In this document: piece by piece, positions 51,148 through 60,491 of the stretch | How positions within the stretch are numbered: position 1 is the stretch's first letter | How the letters are laid out: the number at the start of each line of letters is the position of its first letter | Source of the DNA: Bacteroidales bacterium | GTDB lineage: Bacteria > Bacteroidota > Bacteroidia > Bacteroidales > F082 | Direction of reading: 5' to 3' | Assembly (NCBI GenBank): GCA_030690365.1 | Contig: JAUYGX010000140.1 | Coordinates: 1 to 64,000, forward strand | Length of the DNA stretch: 64,000 bases | Made by a program: the position numbers and the translations under genes | The notes under the pieces: model-generated | Told to the model about the DNA's origin: nothing | The model's database searches: none | What the model saw: only the letters and a program-made list of their open reading frames with translations

Positions 51148-53901
51148 ATGAAAAAATTACTAAAATTCTCTGCATTGATCTCTCTGATTTCAATGGGTAT
51201 TATTTTCACCGCTTGCCAACAGCGTGCAACTAACCAGCAATTCATAGTGAGCGCTCCGGCCGGAAACCGGTATTGTGAGATTGTCAAAAGCGGAGAATCC
51301 ATTATCCCCAATGGTCGAATACTCACTCCGATGGGCAAACAAATTACAGTAGCGCCTCATCCTTATGGCTTGGTTTTAAGCCCCGATGGAACGGTGGCTG
51401 TAACGGCCAATTCAGGTACAAATCCGTTTTCCATTTCGGTAATAAAAAACCTGGATAGCGACAATATTCAGGTTACCCAGATACCTGAGGGACCTGACAA
51501 CGACAAAGGGGTGCTTGAGTCTGTTTTCATGGGACTGGCTATCTCTGACGACAACAAGGTTGTATATGTTTCTGGAGGAAACTCCAACAATGTTTACCTA
51601 TTTGATTTAAACACCTCCCAAAAAGTTGACTCCATCAATTGCGCTTCCTCCTGGAATGGAAATGAGTATGGCCATGGATATCTGGGGGATATGGCCCTGT
51701 CGGCTGATGGCAACACCCTTTATGTAGTTGATCAGATCAATTTCTGTTTGAATATCATTGATATAAAACAACGAAAACTAACAAACAGGGTTCAGGTGGG
51801 TCGATATCCTTTTGGTGTAACCTTATCACCCGATGGAAAGAAAGCCTACGTGGCCAATGTGGGAATGTACGAATACAAACCTATAACAGGACTGGATGTA
51901 AAGCATCTGAAAGAGCAGGCCCTGGATTATCCCACTTCGGCCTATCTGTCAGACCAAGCAATTGAGGGATATGCACTTAACGATTCCATGTCGGTTCCTC
52001 CTTTGGGTGATCCCAACGTGCCTGAATCTTTCTCGGTGTGGGTTGTCAATCTGGGTGATTCGGCTTATGTGTCAGCAAAAATCAAGACCGGCTTTCTTGT
52101 TGGAGAAGTGATTGAAGGGATTGCTGCTGTTGGTGGCTCCAGTCCCAATTCTGTAGTGGCTTCCGATAAATATCTTTTCGTGAGCAATGGCAACAACGAC
52201 CTGATTTCTGTCATCAACCCTGATACCGATAGCATTATTAAGCAGATCCATTTGTATGCGGATACCCGGTTTTCAAATCTGCGGGGTGTAATTCCATTTG
52301 GATTGGCTCTTTCTCCTGATATGAAAAGACTGTATGTAGCTGAATCAGGAATCAACGCGGTTGCCGTGATAAATGCCGAAACGCTCGACGTTTTGGGTCA
52401 TATTCCGGTTGGTTGGTTTCCATCCAAATTAAAAGTGACTCCTGACGGAAAAAAACTTGTTGTGGCCAATGCGAAAGGATTTGGTAGCGGTCCCAATGGT
52501 GGTGCTGATTTCGATCCCTCCATTGCGGGAACTTACATAGGCAGCATTATGTATGGAACCGTTTCAATTATGGATATTCCCGACGAAAGCCAACTTGACG
52601 CACTCTCTCAAAAAGTAATGAGCAACAATTTTAAAATAGAACCTTATAAAAAAAACCAGGATAACAACCCCTTGCCTGCCTACCCCGGAGAGTTTACATC
52701 ACCAATCAAATACGTGGTGTTCCTTTCTAAAGAAAACAGAACCTTTGATGAAGTGTTTGGTCAGGTGAAAGAAGCCAGGGGCGACCCCTCCATGGCCAGA
52801 TATGGAAAAGGTGTTTCATTCAAAAACAGCACACAAACAGATTCAGTAAATAATGCCGATATCATGGTAAATCACCTGGCTTTAGCTCAAAGGTTTGGCA
52901 TTTCCGATAATTTCTATGTTGATTCGGATGTATCTGCCGACGGTCATCGCTGGTTGACCTGCACTTATCCCAACGAATGGGTAGAAACCAGTGTAGCAGC
53001 TTCATATGGTGGACGCAGAGGGATGAATCAAAATTCCATGGCTCCCGGAAATCTTGCGTTTGTAGGGGCGTCAGGTGCCATTTATCCCGAAGATTATAAC
53101 GAAGCAGGATCGATGTGGGAGCATTTAGAGAGAAACAACATATCCTTGTTCAATTTTGGTTTCAGTGTTGAACTCGCCGGTGCCATTTCTGATTCAACCA
53201 TGAAATACGGAGGCGAAAAATACCTGGTAAACTATCCTGTACCTGCCCCGGTTTTTGTTAACTCTTCACGGAAATATCCCACTTTCAACATGGCCATACC
53301 CGACCAGTTCAGGGCTGATATTTTTATTGATGAATACACCCAAAAGTGGTTGAAACCGGGCATGGAACCTCCCGGATTTATCTCGATCATCCTTCCAAAC
53401 GACCATGGAGCAGGCGAAAGGCCGGCGGCAGGATTCCCCTTCCGCGAAAGTTATATGGCCGATAACGATCTGGCCCTCGGACGTATCATTGAATTCCTGT
53501 CTTCAACGCCTTTCTGGAAAAATATGGCCATTGTGGTTACCGAAGATGATGCTCAAAATGGCCAGGACCATGTGGATGCCCACAGAAGCATCCTGATGGT
53601 TATTTCGCCATACGCCAAAAAAAACTATGTAGGTCACCATCATTATAGTTTTGGCAGCATTTTTAAAACTTTCTGGAATATTCTCGGAATACAGTATTTG
53701 AATCAATTTGATGCGGGGGCATCGGATTTATCAGATTTGTTTTCCGGCCAACCCGACTTCACTCCATATCACGCCTTACCTGTTGATATGCGGGTGTTCG
53801 ATGCACAGAAGGCGCTTGACCCGTTTGACGAAAAATTTGATTGGAAGGCTGTGGCCAACTCCCCGAAATTAGATCATGTGGATGACATGATCAATCCATA
53901 A
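51148..53901 (+). CDS. Lipoprotein with YncE-like beta-propeller and phosphoesterase (alkaline phosphatase superfamily) domain
   Basis: The 917-residue protein has a lipobox (GIIFTAC). A propeller domain (~60-490) has YncE-type repeats such as AYVANVGMYEYKPI, RLYVAESGINAVAVINAETLDVLGHIPVGWFPSKL and KKLVVANAKGF. A C-terminal domain (~515-900) has YVVFLSKENRTFDEVFG (~520), DSDVSADGHRW (~589), NDHGAG (~751) and TEDDAQNGQDHVDAHRS (~797), matching the metal-dependent phosphoesterase/alkaline phosphatase superfamily. It should act on the cell surface or periplasm. The substrate is unknown; the SusCD genes upstream and the TonB receptor downstream suggest nutrient release and uptake. Confidence 0.88.
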   Translation: MKKLLKFSALISLISMGIIFTACQQRATNQQFIVSAPAGNRYCEIVKSGESIIPNGRILTPMGKQITVAPHPYGLVLSPDGTVAVTANSGTNPFSISVIKNLDSDNIQVTQIPEGPDNDKGVLESVFMGLAISDDNKVVYVSGGNSNNVYLFDLNTSQKVDSINCASSWNGNEYGHGYLGDMALSADGNTLYVVDQINFCLNIIDIKQRKLTNRVQVGRYPFGVTLSPDGKKAYVANVGMYEYKPITGLDVKHLKEQALDYPTSAYLSDQAIEGYALNDSMSVPPLGDPNVPESFSVWVVNLGDSAYVSAKIKTGFLVGEVIEGIAAVGGSSPNSVVASDKYLFVSNGNNDLISVINPDTDSIIKQIHLYADTRFSNLRGVIPFGLALSPDMKRLYVAESGINAVAVINAETLDVLGHIPVGWFPSKLKVTPDGKKLVVANAKGFGSGPNGGADFDPSIAGTYIGSIMYGTVSIMDIPDESQLDALSQKVMSNNFKIEPYKKNQDNNPLPAYPGEFTSPIKYVVFLSKENRTFDEVFGQVKEARGDPSMARYGKGVSFKNSTQTDSVNNADIMVNHLALAQRFGISDNFYVDSDVSADGHRWLTCTYPNEWVETSVAASYGGRRGMNQNSMAPGNLAFVGASGAIYPEDYNEAGSMWEHLERNNISLFNFGFSVELAGAISDSTMKYGGEKYLVNYPVPAPVFVNSSRKYPTFNMAIPDQFRADIFIDEYTQKWLKPGMEPPGFISIILPNDHGAGERPAAGFPFRESYMADNDLALGRIIEFLSSTPFWKNMAIVVTEDDAQNGQDHVDAHRSILMVISPYAKKNYVGHHHYSFGSIFKTFWNILGIQYLNQFDAGASDLSDLFSGQPDFTPYHALPVDMRVFDAQKALDPFDEKFDWKAVANSPKLDHVDDMINP

Positions 53902-53913
53902 AGCCTTCTCATT

Positions 53914-55950
53914 ATGAAAAAATTGCTTCTACTTGCATTCCTCTTACAGTTGGGATGGCTAAGGGCACAAGTAACCTCCGTACAAACGGATACCATTACT
54001 TTTCACGAAGTCGTTATTGTGGCTCAACGGAGTTCCGAAAAGCATTACACAAGCCTCTCGGCGATCTCGCTGTTGCAAGAGAAACAAATCAGGCAATTAT
54101 CACCTGCCACCCTACCCGAAGCCATGGAACGAATGCCGGGCGTTTGGATGCAACGAACCAATCTGGGAGGTGGCTCTCCTTTTATTCGTGGACTTACCGG
54201 ATATCAGACGCTTATCCTCATCGATGGCATCAGGCTAAACAACGCTACCTTTCGCTCTGGCCCAAACCAGTATCTCAACACCGTTGATCCGTTGATGTGC
54301 AGTAGAATCGAGGTGATGAGGGGTTCAGGGTCTGTTCAATATGGCTCCGATGCCATTGGTGGCACCGTTTACATTCAAACCATTGAACCAAAATATTCAA
54401 ACCAAAAGCCCCGCATCACAGGATTGGTTTTTGGAAAATGGATGAGCGACAACATGGAAAAAATTACACGTGCGCAGGTGGACTTTTCTTCTAACAAGGT
54501 AGCACTGGTATCGGGATTCTCAATCAAAAAATTTGGCGACATACACCCGGGTAAACAGGGTAAAGTGCTGATTCCAACCGGCTACAGCGATTATTCCGGC
54601 GATCTCAAGTTGAAGATAAAACTTGATCATTCCAAAGAAATGATCTTTGCCCTTCAGCATAATATTCAGCAAGATGTCCCCCTTTATCACCAGATTCAAT
54701 CCGGGGCATTTTCTTTGTACAGTTTCGACCCCCAGCAACGTAGTATGGCCTATTTAAAATTCAAAATGTACACCAGCCAACCATTGTTTTCACAAATCAA
54801 TGCCACACTTTCCGTTCAGTATTCGTTTGAACAACGAAATATGAGAAAATCAAACGCCAACCACACAGCGGTGGAAAAAGACGGCATTACTACTACGGGG
54901 TTCATTCTGGAGAATATATCTTCGTTGTCGGAAAAATGGACCGCCACCACTGGTGTTGAGACCTATTACGACCATGTCGCCAGTTCTGCTTCTACAATCA
55001 TAACTGACGGCGTTTCTCAGGAATCGGAACGAGGATTGTATCCCGATAATTCTTCCATGTTGAGTACTTCCCTGTTTACCATTCATAAAATTGAACAGGG
55101 ACGGTTAACCATTCAAACCGGAGCCAGGTATAATTTTATAGAACTGGTGGTGGACGATCCCCTATTTGGCAGGTCCCACATTACCCCCAATGCTTTGGTG
55201 GGTTTGCTAAGTGCCGGGTGGGCATTAAGTCCGTTATTCAGGATTTCGGTCTCTGCCAATACGGCTTATCGCGCACCCAATATCAGCGATGTATCCAGTT
55301 TTGGAATAGCCGATTTCAGGTATGAAGTTCCTAATTTTGGATTAAAACCGGAGAAGGCTTTTAACATGGAACTGGGGTTTCAGTTTAAGAGAGAAGGGTG
55401 GTTTGCTTCCTTATTTTTATACCGAAATTTACTTACCGACCTGATCGACAATGTAAAGACTACCTATATGGGGCAGGATTCCATTGATGGCATCCAGGTT
55501 TATCATCGGGAGAATATTCACCGGGCTATTATCAGAGGTGCGGAAGCAGAGTTGACACATGTTTTTTCCAGTAAACTGTCAGCCAGGGCCTATGCAATCT
55601 ATACCTATGGTTTCAACTCTGAAAATAATGAGCCGATAAGACGAATACCTCCGTTCAATGGCTACGTTGGTGGTATTTATCGTCCCTTTCGTCAATTGAG
55701 TTTTGATGCAGGGATTATGTTTGCCTCCAGCCAAAACCGGTTGAGCCATGGTGATATTGACGACGACCGGATTGCTGATGGGGGGACGCCCGGCTGGACT
55801 TCAGTACATATTGAAAGTCATTTTGAATGGAAGATGCTGAAATTCAATACCGGACTTGAGAATATTCTCAATACATTGTATCGGGTACACGGTTCAGGAG
55901 TGGATGCCCCGGGAAGAAGGTTCTGGGTTTCACTTACCATTGGCTTTTAA
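53914..55950 (+). CDS. TonB-dependent outer-membrane receptor
   Basis: The 678-residue receptor has a signal peptide (LLLLAFLLQLGWLRA). A plug domain follows (HEVVIVAQRSSEKHYTSLSAISLLQEKQIRQLSPATLPEAMERMPGVWMQRTNLGGGSPFIRGLTGYQTLILIDGIRLNNATFRSG), then a barrel ending in an aromatic strand (RFWVSLTIGF). It lacks the carboxypeptidase-like extension and SusD partner of SusC, so it resembles a siderophore, vitamin or metal receptor. It follows the phosphoesterase by 12 bases, so they share a transcript; it may take up what the phosphoesterase releases. Confidence 0.92.
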   Translation: MKKLLLLAFLLQLGWLRAQVTSVQTDTITFHEVVIVAQRSSEKHYTSLSAISLLQEKQIRQLSPATLPEAMERMPGVWMQRTNLGGGSPFIRGLTGYQTLILIDGIRLNNATFRSGPNQYLNTVDPLMCSRIEVMRGSGSVQYGSDAIGGTVYIQTIEPKYSNQKPRITGLVFGKWMSDNMEKITRAQVDFSSNKVALVSGFSIKKFGDIHPGKQGKVLIPTGYSDYSGDLKLKIKLDHSKEMIFALQHNIQQDVPLYHQIQSGAFSLYSFDPQQRSMAYLKFKMYTSQPLFSQINATLSVQYSFEQRNMRKSNANHTAVEKDGITTTGFILENISSLSEKWTATTGVETYYDHVASSASTIITDGVSQESERGLYPDNSSMLSTSLFTIHKIEQGRLTIQTGARYNFIELVVDDPLFGRSHITPNALVGLLSAGWALSPLFRISVSANTAYRAPNISDVSSFGIADFRYEVPNFGLKPEKAFNMELGFQFKREGWFASLFLYRNLLTDLIDNVKTTYMGQDSIDGIQVYHRENIHRAIIRGAEAELTHVFSSKLSARAYAIYTYGFNSENNEPIRRIPPFNGYVGGIYRPFRQLSFDAGIMFASSQNRLSHGDIDDDRIADGGTPGWTSVHIESHFEWKMLKFNTGLENILNTLYRVHGSGVDAPGRRFWVSLTIGF

Positions 55951-56027
55951 TACAACCTTAATCCTCACTTTATATACAATTAACACAAATACAGGACTTT
56001 TGGCTACAACCAACATAAGCCAATTGA

Positions 56028-58700
56028 ATGAAACTATCGCTTAACCACACCCGGGAATTTTCAAAACTACTCCAAACTGACATTTCAAAATTTACAGAAA
56101 CACAACGTCTTCGTTTTCCATTACAGGAAACCCTCAAAATGGACCTGCATTGTCATGACTACAACAGTGATGTACCCGACGAAATCCTTGGCCGCATTCT
56201 CAACGTCCCGGAGACCTGGACTCCCACTGAAACCGTACTTAAAACACTTCAGCAAAACGGATGCAATGCCTTTACTATCACCAACCACAACAATGCCCGT
56301 TCGTGCTACGAACTGCAAAACAAAGGCGTAGATATTCTTACTGGTGCCGAGTTTAGCTGCACGGTTCCCGATTTCAAAATTGGTATTCATGTGTTGGCTT
56401 ACGGCTTCACTCCTGCCCAGGAAACCATGCTTAATAAACTCAGGAAAAATGTGTACGCCTTTCAGGAATATGCTGTTTCGCATGATATTCCAACGATTTG
56501 GGCACACCCACTCTATCACTATAGCCCGAAACACATTCCGGGTATGGCCTTTTTCAATAAAATGTCGCTGGTTTTTGAACGCTTCGAGGTGATCAACGGG
56601 CAACGCGACACCTGGCAAAACCTCTTGGTTAAAAGCTGGATTGAGAGCCTGACACCAGCCGTTTTGGAATCAAATTCATACCTTTCGGGGATAAAACCCA
56701 CTGATTTTTGCCGGCATTCATACCGCAAAACCATGACCGGTGGTTCGGACAGCCACATGGGAATTTTTACCGGACTTTCGGGCACCTACCTGCATGTACC
56801 TGATCTTGAAGAACGTAAAAAGTCGACACCGGTATCAGAGTTAGCCCTTGAAGCCATAAAAAAAGGGCAAATGGCTCCTTATGGTTCGCACAACAACAAC
56901 GAAAAACTCAATATTGCCTTTCTGGATTATGTTTGTCAGATAGCCATTAACCACAAAGATCCGGGATTGCTCCGGCTGCTTCTTCACAAAGGCAGCAACC
57001 AGGACAAAATGCTCGCCCTGGTTATTTCCAACGCTTTCGCTGAATTGCAACAGCACAAAACCACCATGAAATTTGTGGAATTGTTTCATGACTCGTTTAA
57101 TGGGGTGGAACCCGGGAACCTGCAACGAATGCTCATCAAAAAACCGTATAAACCGGTATTTGATGAAGCCATGAAAATCGCAAAAGCAAAAAACACAAAC
57201 CCGGGTGAAGCTGCGGCTGTGTACACAAAAAGTGTACAAAACATCGGCGAAGAATTGAACAAATTGTTGTGGAACCGGGCAATAAAAAAGATTGAGCATC
57301 TGCAACAAGAAAATGACTTTAGTAAATTGTCGCTCAGCCAGTTGCTAAAAGAATTTGAACTACCGGTAGATTTACGGACGTATTTATCCAAAAATAATGG
57401 CGAAAAAAAAGACAAAAACTTCTCCAACAAGAACCAGCTTTTGAAGTTTCTGGATGGTCTTTCGTTTCCATTTCTGGCATCAGGTATGTTGCTGGCAGCC
57501 AATTTTACCAGCATTAAAGTCCTGTACAATGCACGACCGATGTTAAACGATTTTTCGGATCACTTGCAAAAGTACAAACACCCGAAACGGATGCTCTGGT
57601 TAACAGATACCTTTGAGGACAAAAACGGAGTATCGATGGTGTTAAAAAGTATGTTGCACCACATTCAACAACGCGATTTACCCATTGATATATTGGTTTG
57701 TTCCGATCATTTAAAATCAGAAAAAAACCTGATTGTGGTGAAACCAGATGCCACTTTTACACTTCCATTTTACAGCCAGCAACCCATCAGGATTCCCAAT
57801 ATCAACAAAATAAATGCTATTTTCAAAGAGGGCGAGTACGACCGGGTTATGACCTCTACTGAGCTGCCCATGGGACTTGTAGCACAATTTCTTAAACACG
57901 CCTACCATGTGCCTGCCTATTTCTATCTGCACACCGATTGGATGATGTTTGGAAAAAAAGTGCTACACCTTGACAAACCGGGTTCGGACCGGCTAAAGCG
58001 CTTTTTAAGAACCTACTACGGCCTGTTCGATTTGGTTTTTGTGCTAAACAAAGATCAAAAAAACTGGCTTTCAGGTGAAGACATGAAAATCAGCAAAGAA
58101 AAAGTGAAACTGACTGCTCATTGGGTGGATGAAATCTATCAAACCACCGATAAAACAATGGTTTCACCTGGATCAAAAAACAAGGAGTTGCCCACACTGA
58201 TGTACGCCGGGCGTATAAGCAAGGAAAAAGGAATCATGGAGCTTCCCGAAATTATCGGTAAAATACGGGAGAAAATTCCTGATATCAAGGTAATTATCGC
58301 GGGTACCGGCCCGGATGAAGATCAATTAAAGCAACTTTTGCCTCAGGCTGATTTCACAGGTTGGCTCGACCAAAAACAACTCATCGACCACTATGCCAGT
58401 GCCGATTTATTGCTCTTACCCAGCCGATTCGATACCTTTAGTTGCGTAGTACTTGAAGCCATGAGTTGCAGTCTGCCCGTAATTGCCTATAATACCAAAG
58501 GCCCGAAGGACATTATTTCCAACGGAATAAACGGGTTTTTGGTAAACGACAAAGAAGACTTCCCGCACCAGGCAATTTTATACCTTCAAGATGATAGTTT
58601 CCACCAAAAAGTGCGTGCGGCCGCCCTGCATCGTTCTACTGAATATAATGCTGAAAATATTGTAAATCAGCTACTCACCGACGTACAACTCACTTTGTAA
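56028..58700 (+). CDS. PHP-domain and GT4 glycosyltransferase fusion
   Basis: The 890-residue protein has an N-terminal PHP metal-dependent phosphoesterase-like domain (~38-270): MDLHCHDYNSDVPDE, ITNHNNAR, TGAEFSC, WAHPLYHYSP and GGSDSHMGIF give the usual metal-ligand series. A helical middle region (~290-500) follows. The C-terminal GT4-type glycosyltransferase (~515-890) has YAGRISKEKGIMELPEII, IIAGTGPDEDQLKQLL and LLLPSRFDTFSCVVLEAMSCSLPVIAYN. There is no signal peptide, so it acts in the cytoplasm. A GH13 gene follows 10 bases on. The donor, acceptor and phospho-substrate are unknown. Confidence 0.88.
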   Translation: MKLSLNHTREFSKLLQTDISKFTETQRLRFPLQETLKMDLHCHDYNSDVPDEILGRILNVPETWTPTETVLKTLQQNGCNAFTITNHNNARSCYELQNKGVDILTGAEFSCTVPDFKIGIHVLAYGFTPAQETMLNKLRKNVYAFQEYAVSHDIPTIWAHPLYHYSPKHIPGMAFFNKMSLVFERFEVINGQRDTWQNLLVKSWIESLTPAVLESNSYLSGIKPTDFCRHSYRKTMTGGSDSHMGIFTGLSGTYLHVPDLEERKKSTPVSELALEAIKKGQMAPYGSHNNNEKLNIAFLDYVCQIAINHKDPGLLRLLLHKGSNQDKMLALVISNAFAELQQHKTTMKFVELFHDSFNGVEPGNLQRMLIKKPYKPVFDEAMKIAKAKNTNPGEAAAVYTKSVQNIGEELNKLLWNRAIKKIEHLQQENDFSKLSLSQLLKEFELPVDLRTYLSKNNGEKKDKNFSNKNQLLKFLDGLSFPFLASGMLLAANFTSIKVLYNARPMLNDFSDHLQKYKHPKRMLWLTDTFEDKNGVSMVLKSMLHHIQQRDLPIDILVCSDHLKSEKNLIVVKPDATFTLPFYSQQPIRIPNINKINAIFKEGEYDRVMTSTELPMGLVAQFLKHAYHVPAYFYLHTDWMMFGKKVLHLDKPGSDRLKRFLRTYYGLFDLVFVLNKDQKNWLSGEDMKISKEKVKLTAHWVDEIYQTTDKTMVSPGSKNKELPTLMYAGRISKEKGIMELPEIIGKIREKIPDIKVIIAGTGPDEDQLKQLLPQADFTGWLDQKQLIDHYASADLLLLPSRFDTFSCVVLEAMSCSLPVIAYNTKGPKDIISNGINGFLVNDKEDFPHQAILYLQDDSFHQKVRAAALHRSTEYNAENIVNQLLTDVQLTL

Positions 58701-58710
58701 ACACCTATTC

Positions 58711-60321
58711 ATGACCGGTAACACTAACAATTGGGTCTGGTGGAAACATGGAGCCATTTATCAAATTTACACACGCAGCTTTTTCGATTCAAATGGAGAT
58801 GGAATAGGCGATTTGTCCGGTGTTACACAAAAGCTGGATTACCTGAAACAGTTAGGCATTTCAGCCATTTGGCTGACCCCGGTTTTCGAAACACCCAATT
58901 TCGATTTTGGATACGATGTGCGTGATTACCAGGAGATAGATCCAACACTTGGTACCATGGAGGATTTCAAGGAGATGATACATGAAGCCAAAAAGCGGAA
59001 TATCCGTGTGATTTTGGACATGGTGCTCAACCATACCTCCCACCTGCATTCGTGGTTTCTGGAGTCTAAATCATCCCCTGAAAACCCAAAGCGTGACTGG
59101 TATATCTGGAAAGATAAGGTAGATGGTGGCCCGCCCAATAACTGGAAAAATGCCTTCGGGGGAAGTGCCTGGGAATGGGATGCCAAAACCGAACAGTACT
59201 ACTTCCATTCTTTTTTAAAAGAACAACCCGATCTCAACTGGCGCAACCCGGAAATCCTCGCGATTTTTTCTAATATCATGAAATTCTGGTTAAACCTTGG
59301 GGTGGATGGCTTTCGCCTGGATGTGATCAACATGATTATCAAGGACAAGAAATTCAGGGACAACCCTACCCGCTTAAAGCTTCCGTTCTTTCAGGAACAA
59401 AAATACAATTTCAATCAGAACAAGTCATTAAAAATTGTGAAGCACCTGCGTAACATTATGAATGAATATCCGGAAAAATTGCTTGTGGGTGAAATATATA
59501 CGCTTCCACCCGGAAACACAAATGCCGCTGTAAGCTATTTGGGCAATGGCAACGATTCGCTCCACCTGGCCTTCGATTTTTCGCTTCTCTTTTCTAAATG
59601 GAACGCCCGAGGCTATTACCTCAACCTGAAAAAATGGCATAAACTCATTCCCAGAGAAGGCTGGCCCTGTCATGTGCTGTCGAACCACGATCTGCACAGA
59701 AGTTTTAACCGGAACGGGTTATTTCTTGAACAGGAAAAAAAAGCGAAAGTAGCCGCAGTGCTTATGCTGACTTTGCGCGGAACGCCCTTTATTTATTATG
59801 GAGAGGAAATTGGCATGGAGAACACACCGGTTCCCAGAAACAAAATCAGCGATCCGCTAGGCTTGAAATTCTGGCCGCTTTATTCAGGCCGCGACCAAGC
59901 CCGCAGGCCCATGTTATGGAACAATACCGTACATGCCGGGTTTTCAACACAGAAACCCTGGCTGCCCGTAAACAACCGCTATCAGGAAAAATGTGTTGAA
60001 TATCAAGCCAAAGATGAAATGTCCATTTATTCCCTTTACAGAAAGCTGTTACGCATCCGTTCGGCAAAAACCTCACTTACAGAGGGAAGGATGGAATTTC
60101 TGGAAAAAGGTCAATCCGGAGTGCTTTCGTATTTAAGACAACATAACGAAGAAAAGATCCTGGTGGTTCTCAACTTTACTTCACGAAAAAAAACCATCGC
60201 ATTGCCCCGAAATACCCATTGGAAAGTACTGCTCAACACATACATCAGTTTCAACGACCGGACACAACACAATTTTCTGGTTTTACTGGGCTATGAGGCG
60301 GTTGTGTTGCAACAGTTGTAG
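58711..60321 (+). CDS. GH13 alpha-glucosidase/oligo-1,6-glucosidase-like enzyme
   Basis: The 536-residue cytoplasmic GH13 enzyme has GAIYQIYTRSFFDSNGDGIGDLSGVTQKLDYLKQLG at the start, DMVLNHTS (~107), the nucleophile in DGFRLDVIN (Asp ~204), the acid/base in VGEIYT (Glu ~261) and the third acid in LSNHDLHRS (Asp ~327). The pattern suits alpha-glucosidases and relatives acting on small sugars such as isomaltose, sucrose or trehalose. It is tied to the PHP-GT4 gene, so hydrolysis or transfer of the sugar made by that protein is possible. Confidence 0.9.
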   Translation: MTGNTNNWVWWKHGAIYQIYTRSFFDSNGDGIGDLSGVTQKLDYLKQLGISAIWLTPVFETPNFDFGYDVRDYQEIDPTLGTMEDFKEMIHEAKKRNIRVILDMVLNHTSHLHSWFLESKSSPENPKRDWYIWKDKVDGGPPNNWKNAFGGSAWEWDAKTEQYYFHSFLKEQPDLNWRNPEILAIFSNIMKFWLNLGVDGFRLDVINMIIKDKKFRDNPTRLKLPFFQEQKYNFNQNKSLKIVKHLRNIMNEYPEKLLVGEIYTLPPGNTNAAVSYLGNGNDSLHLAFDFSLLFSKWNARGYYLNLKKWHKLIPREGWPCHVLSNHDLHRSFNRNGLFLEQEKKAKVAAVLMLTLRGTPFIYYGEEIGMENTPVPRNKISDPLGLKFWPLYSGRDQARRPMLWNNTVHAGFSTQKPWLPVNNRYQEKCVEYQAKDEMSIYSLYRKLLRIRSAKTSLTEGRMEFLEKGQSGVLSYLRQHNEEKILVVLNFTSRKKTIALPRNTHWKVLLNTYISFNDRTQHNFLVLLGYEAVVLQQL

Positions 60322-60447
60322 AATCTGAAAAAGTGATGGACCGCAGATTTTTATGATCATTGTGATCGGTTCATAATAGTTTATTTCATAAGCTTATCAC
60401 TCCACTACTCCCTACTTTCCTCTTTTTCACCACTACCAACAAAATAC

Positions 60448-60455
60448 TATATTTG
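60448..60455 (+). promoter_or_regulatory. -7 element before the T9SS PKD protein gene
   Basis: TATATTTG matches TAnnTTTG, 36 bases before the ATG at 60492. A TTG start at 60453 would lie inside it and is rejected. Confidence 0.5.
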
Positions 60456-60491
60456 CATCCGGTATTCAATCAATCATTTAGTACAATCATC

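Noticed and set aside
56121-56618. 165-codon minus-strand frame opposite the PHP domain
   Set aside because: The plus strand encodes clear PHP motifs here; the reverse product shows none.
60453-60491. Longer TTG start for the T9SS PKD protein
   Set aside because: It overlaps the -7 element; ATG at 60492 gives a clean signal peptide.
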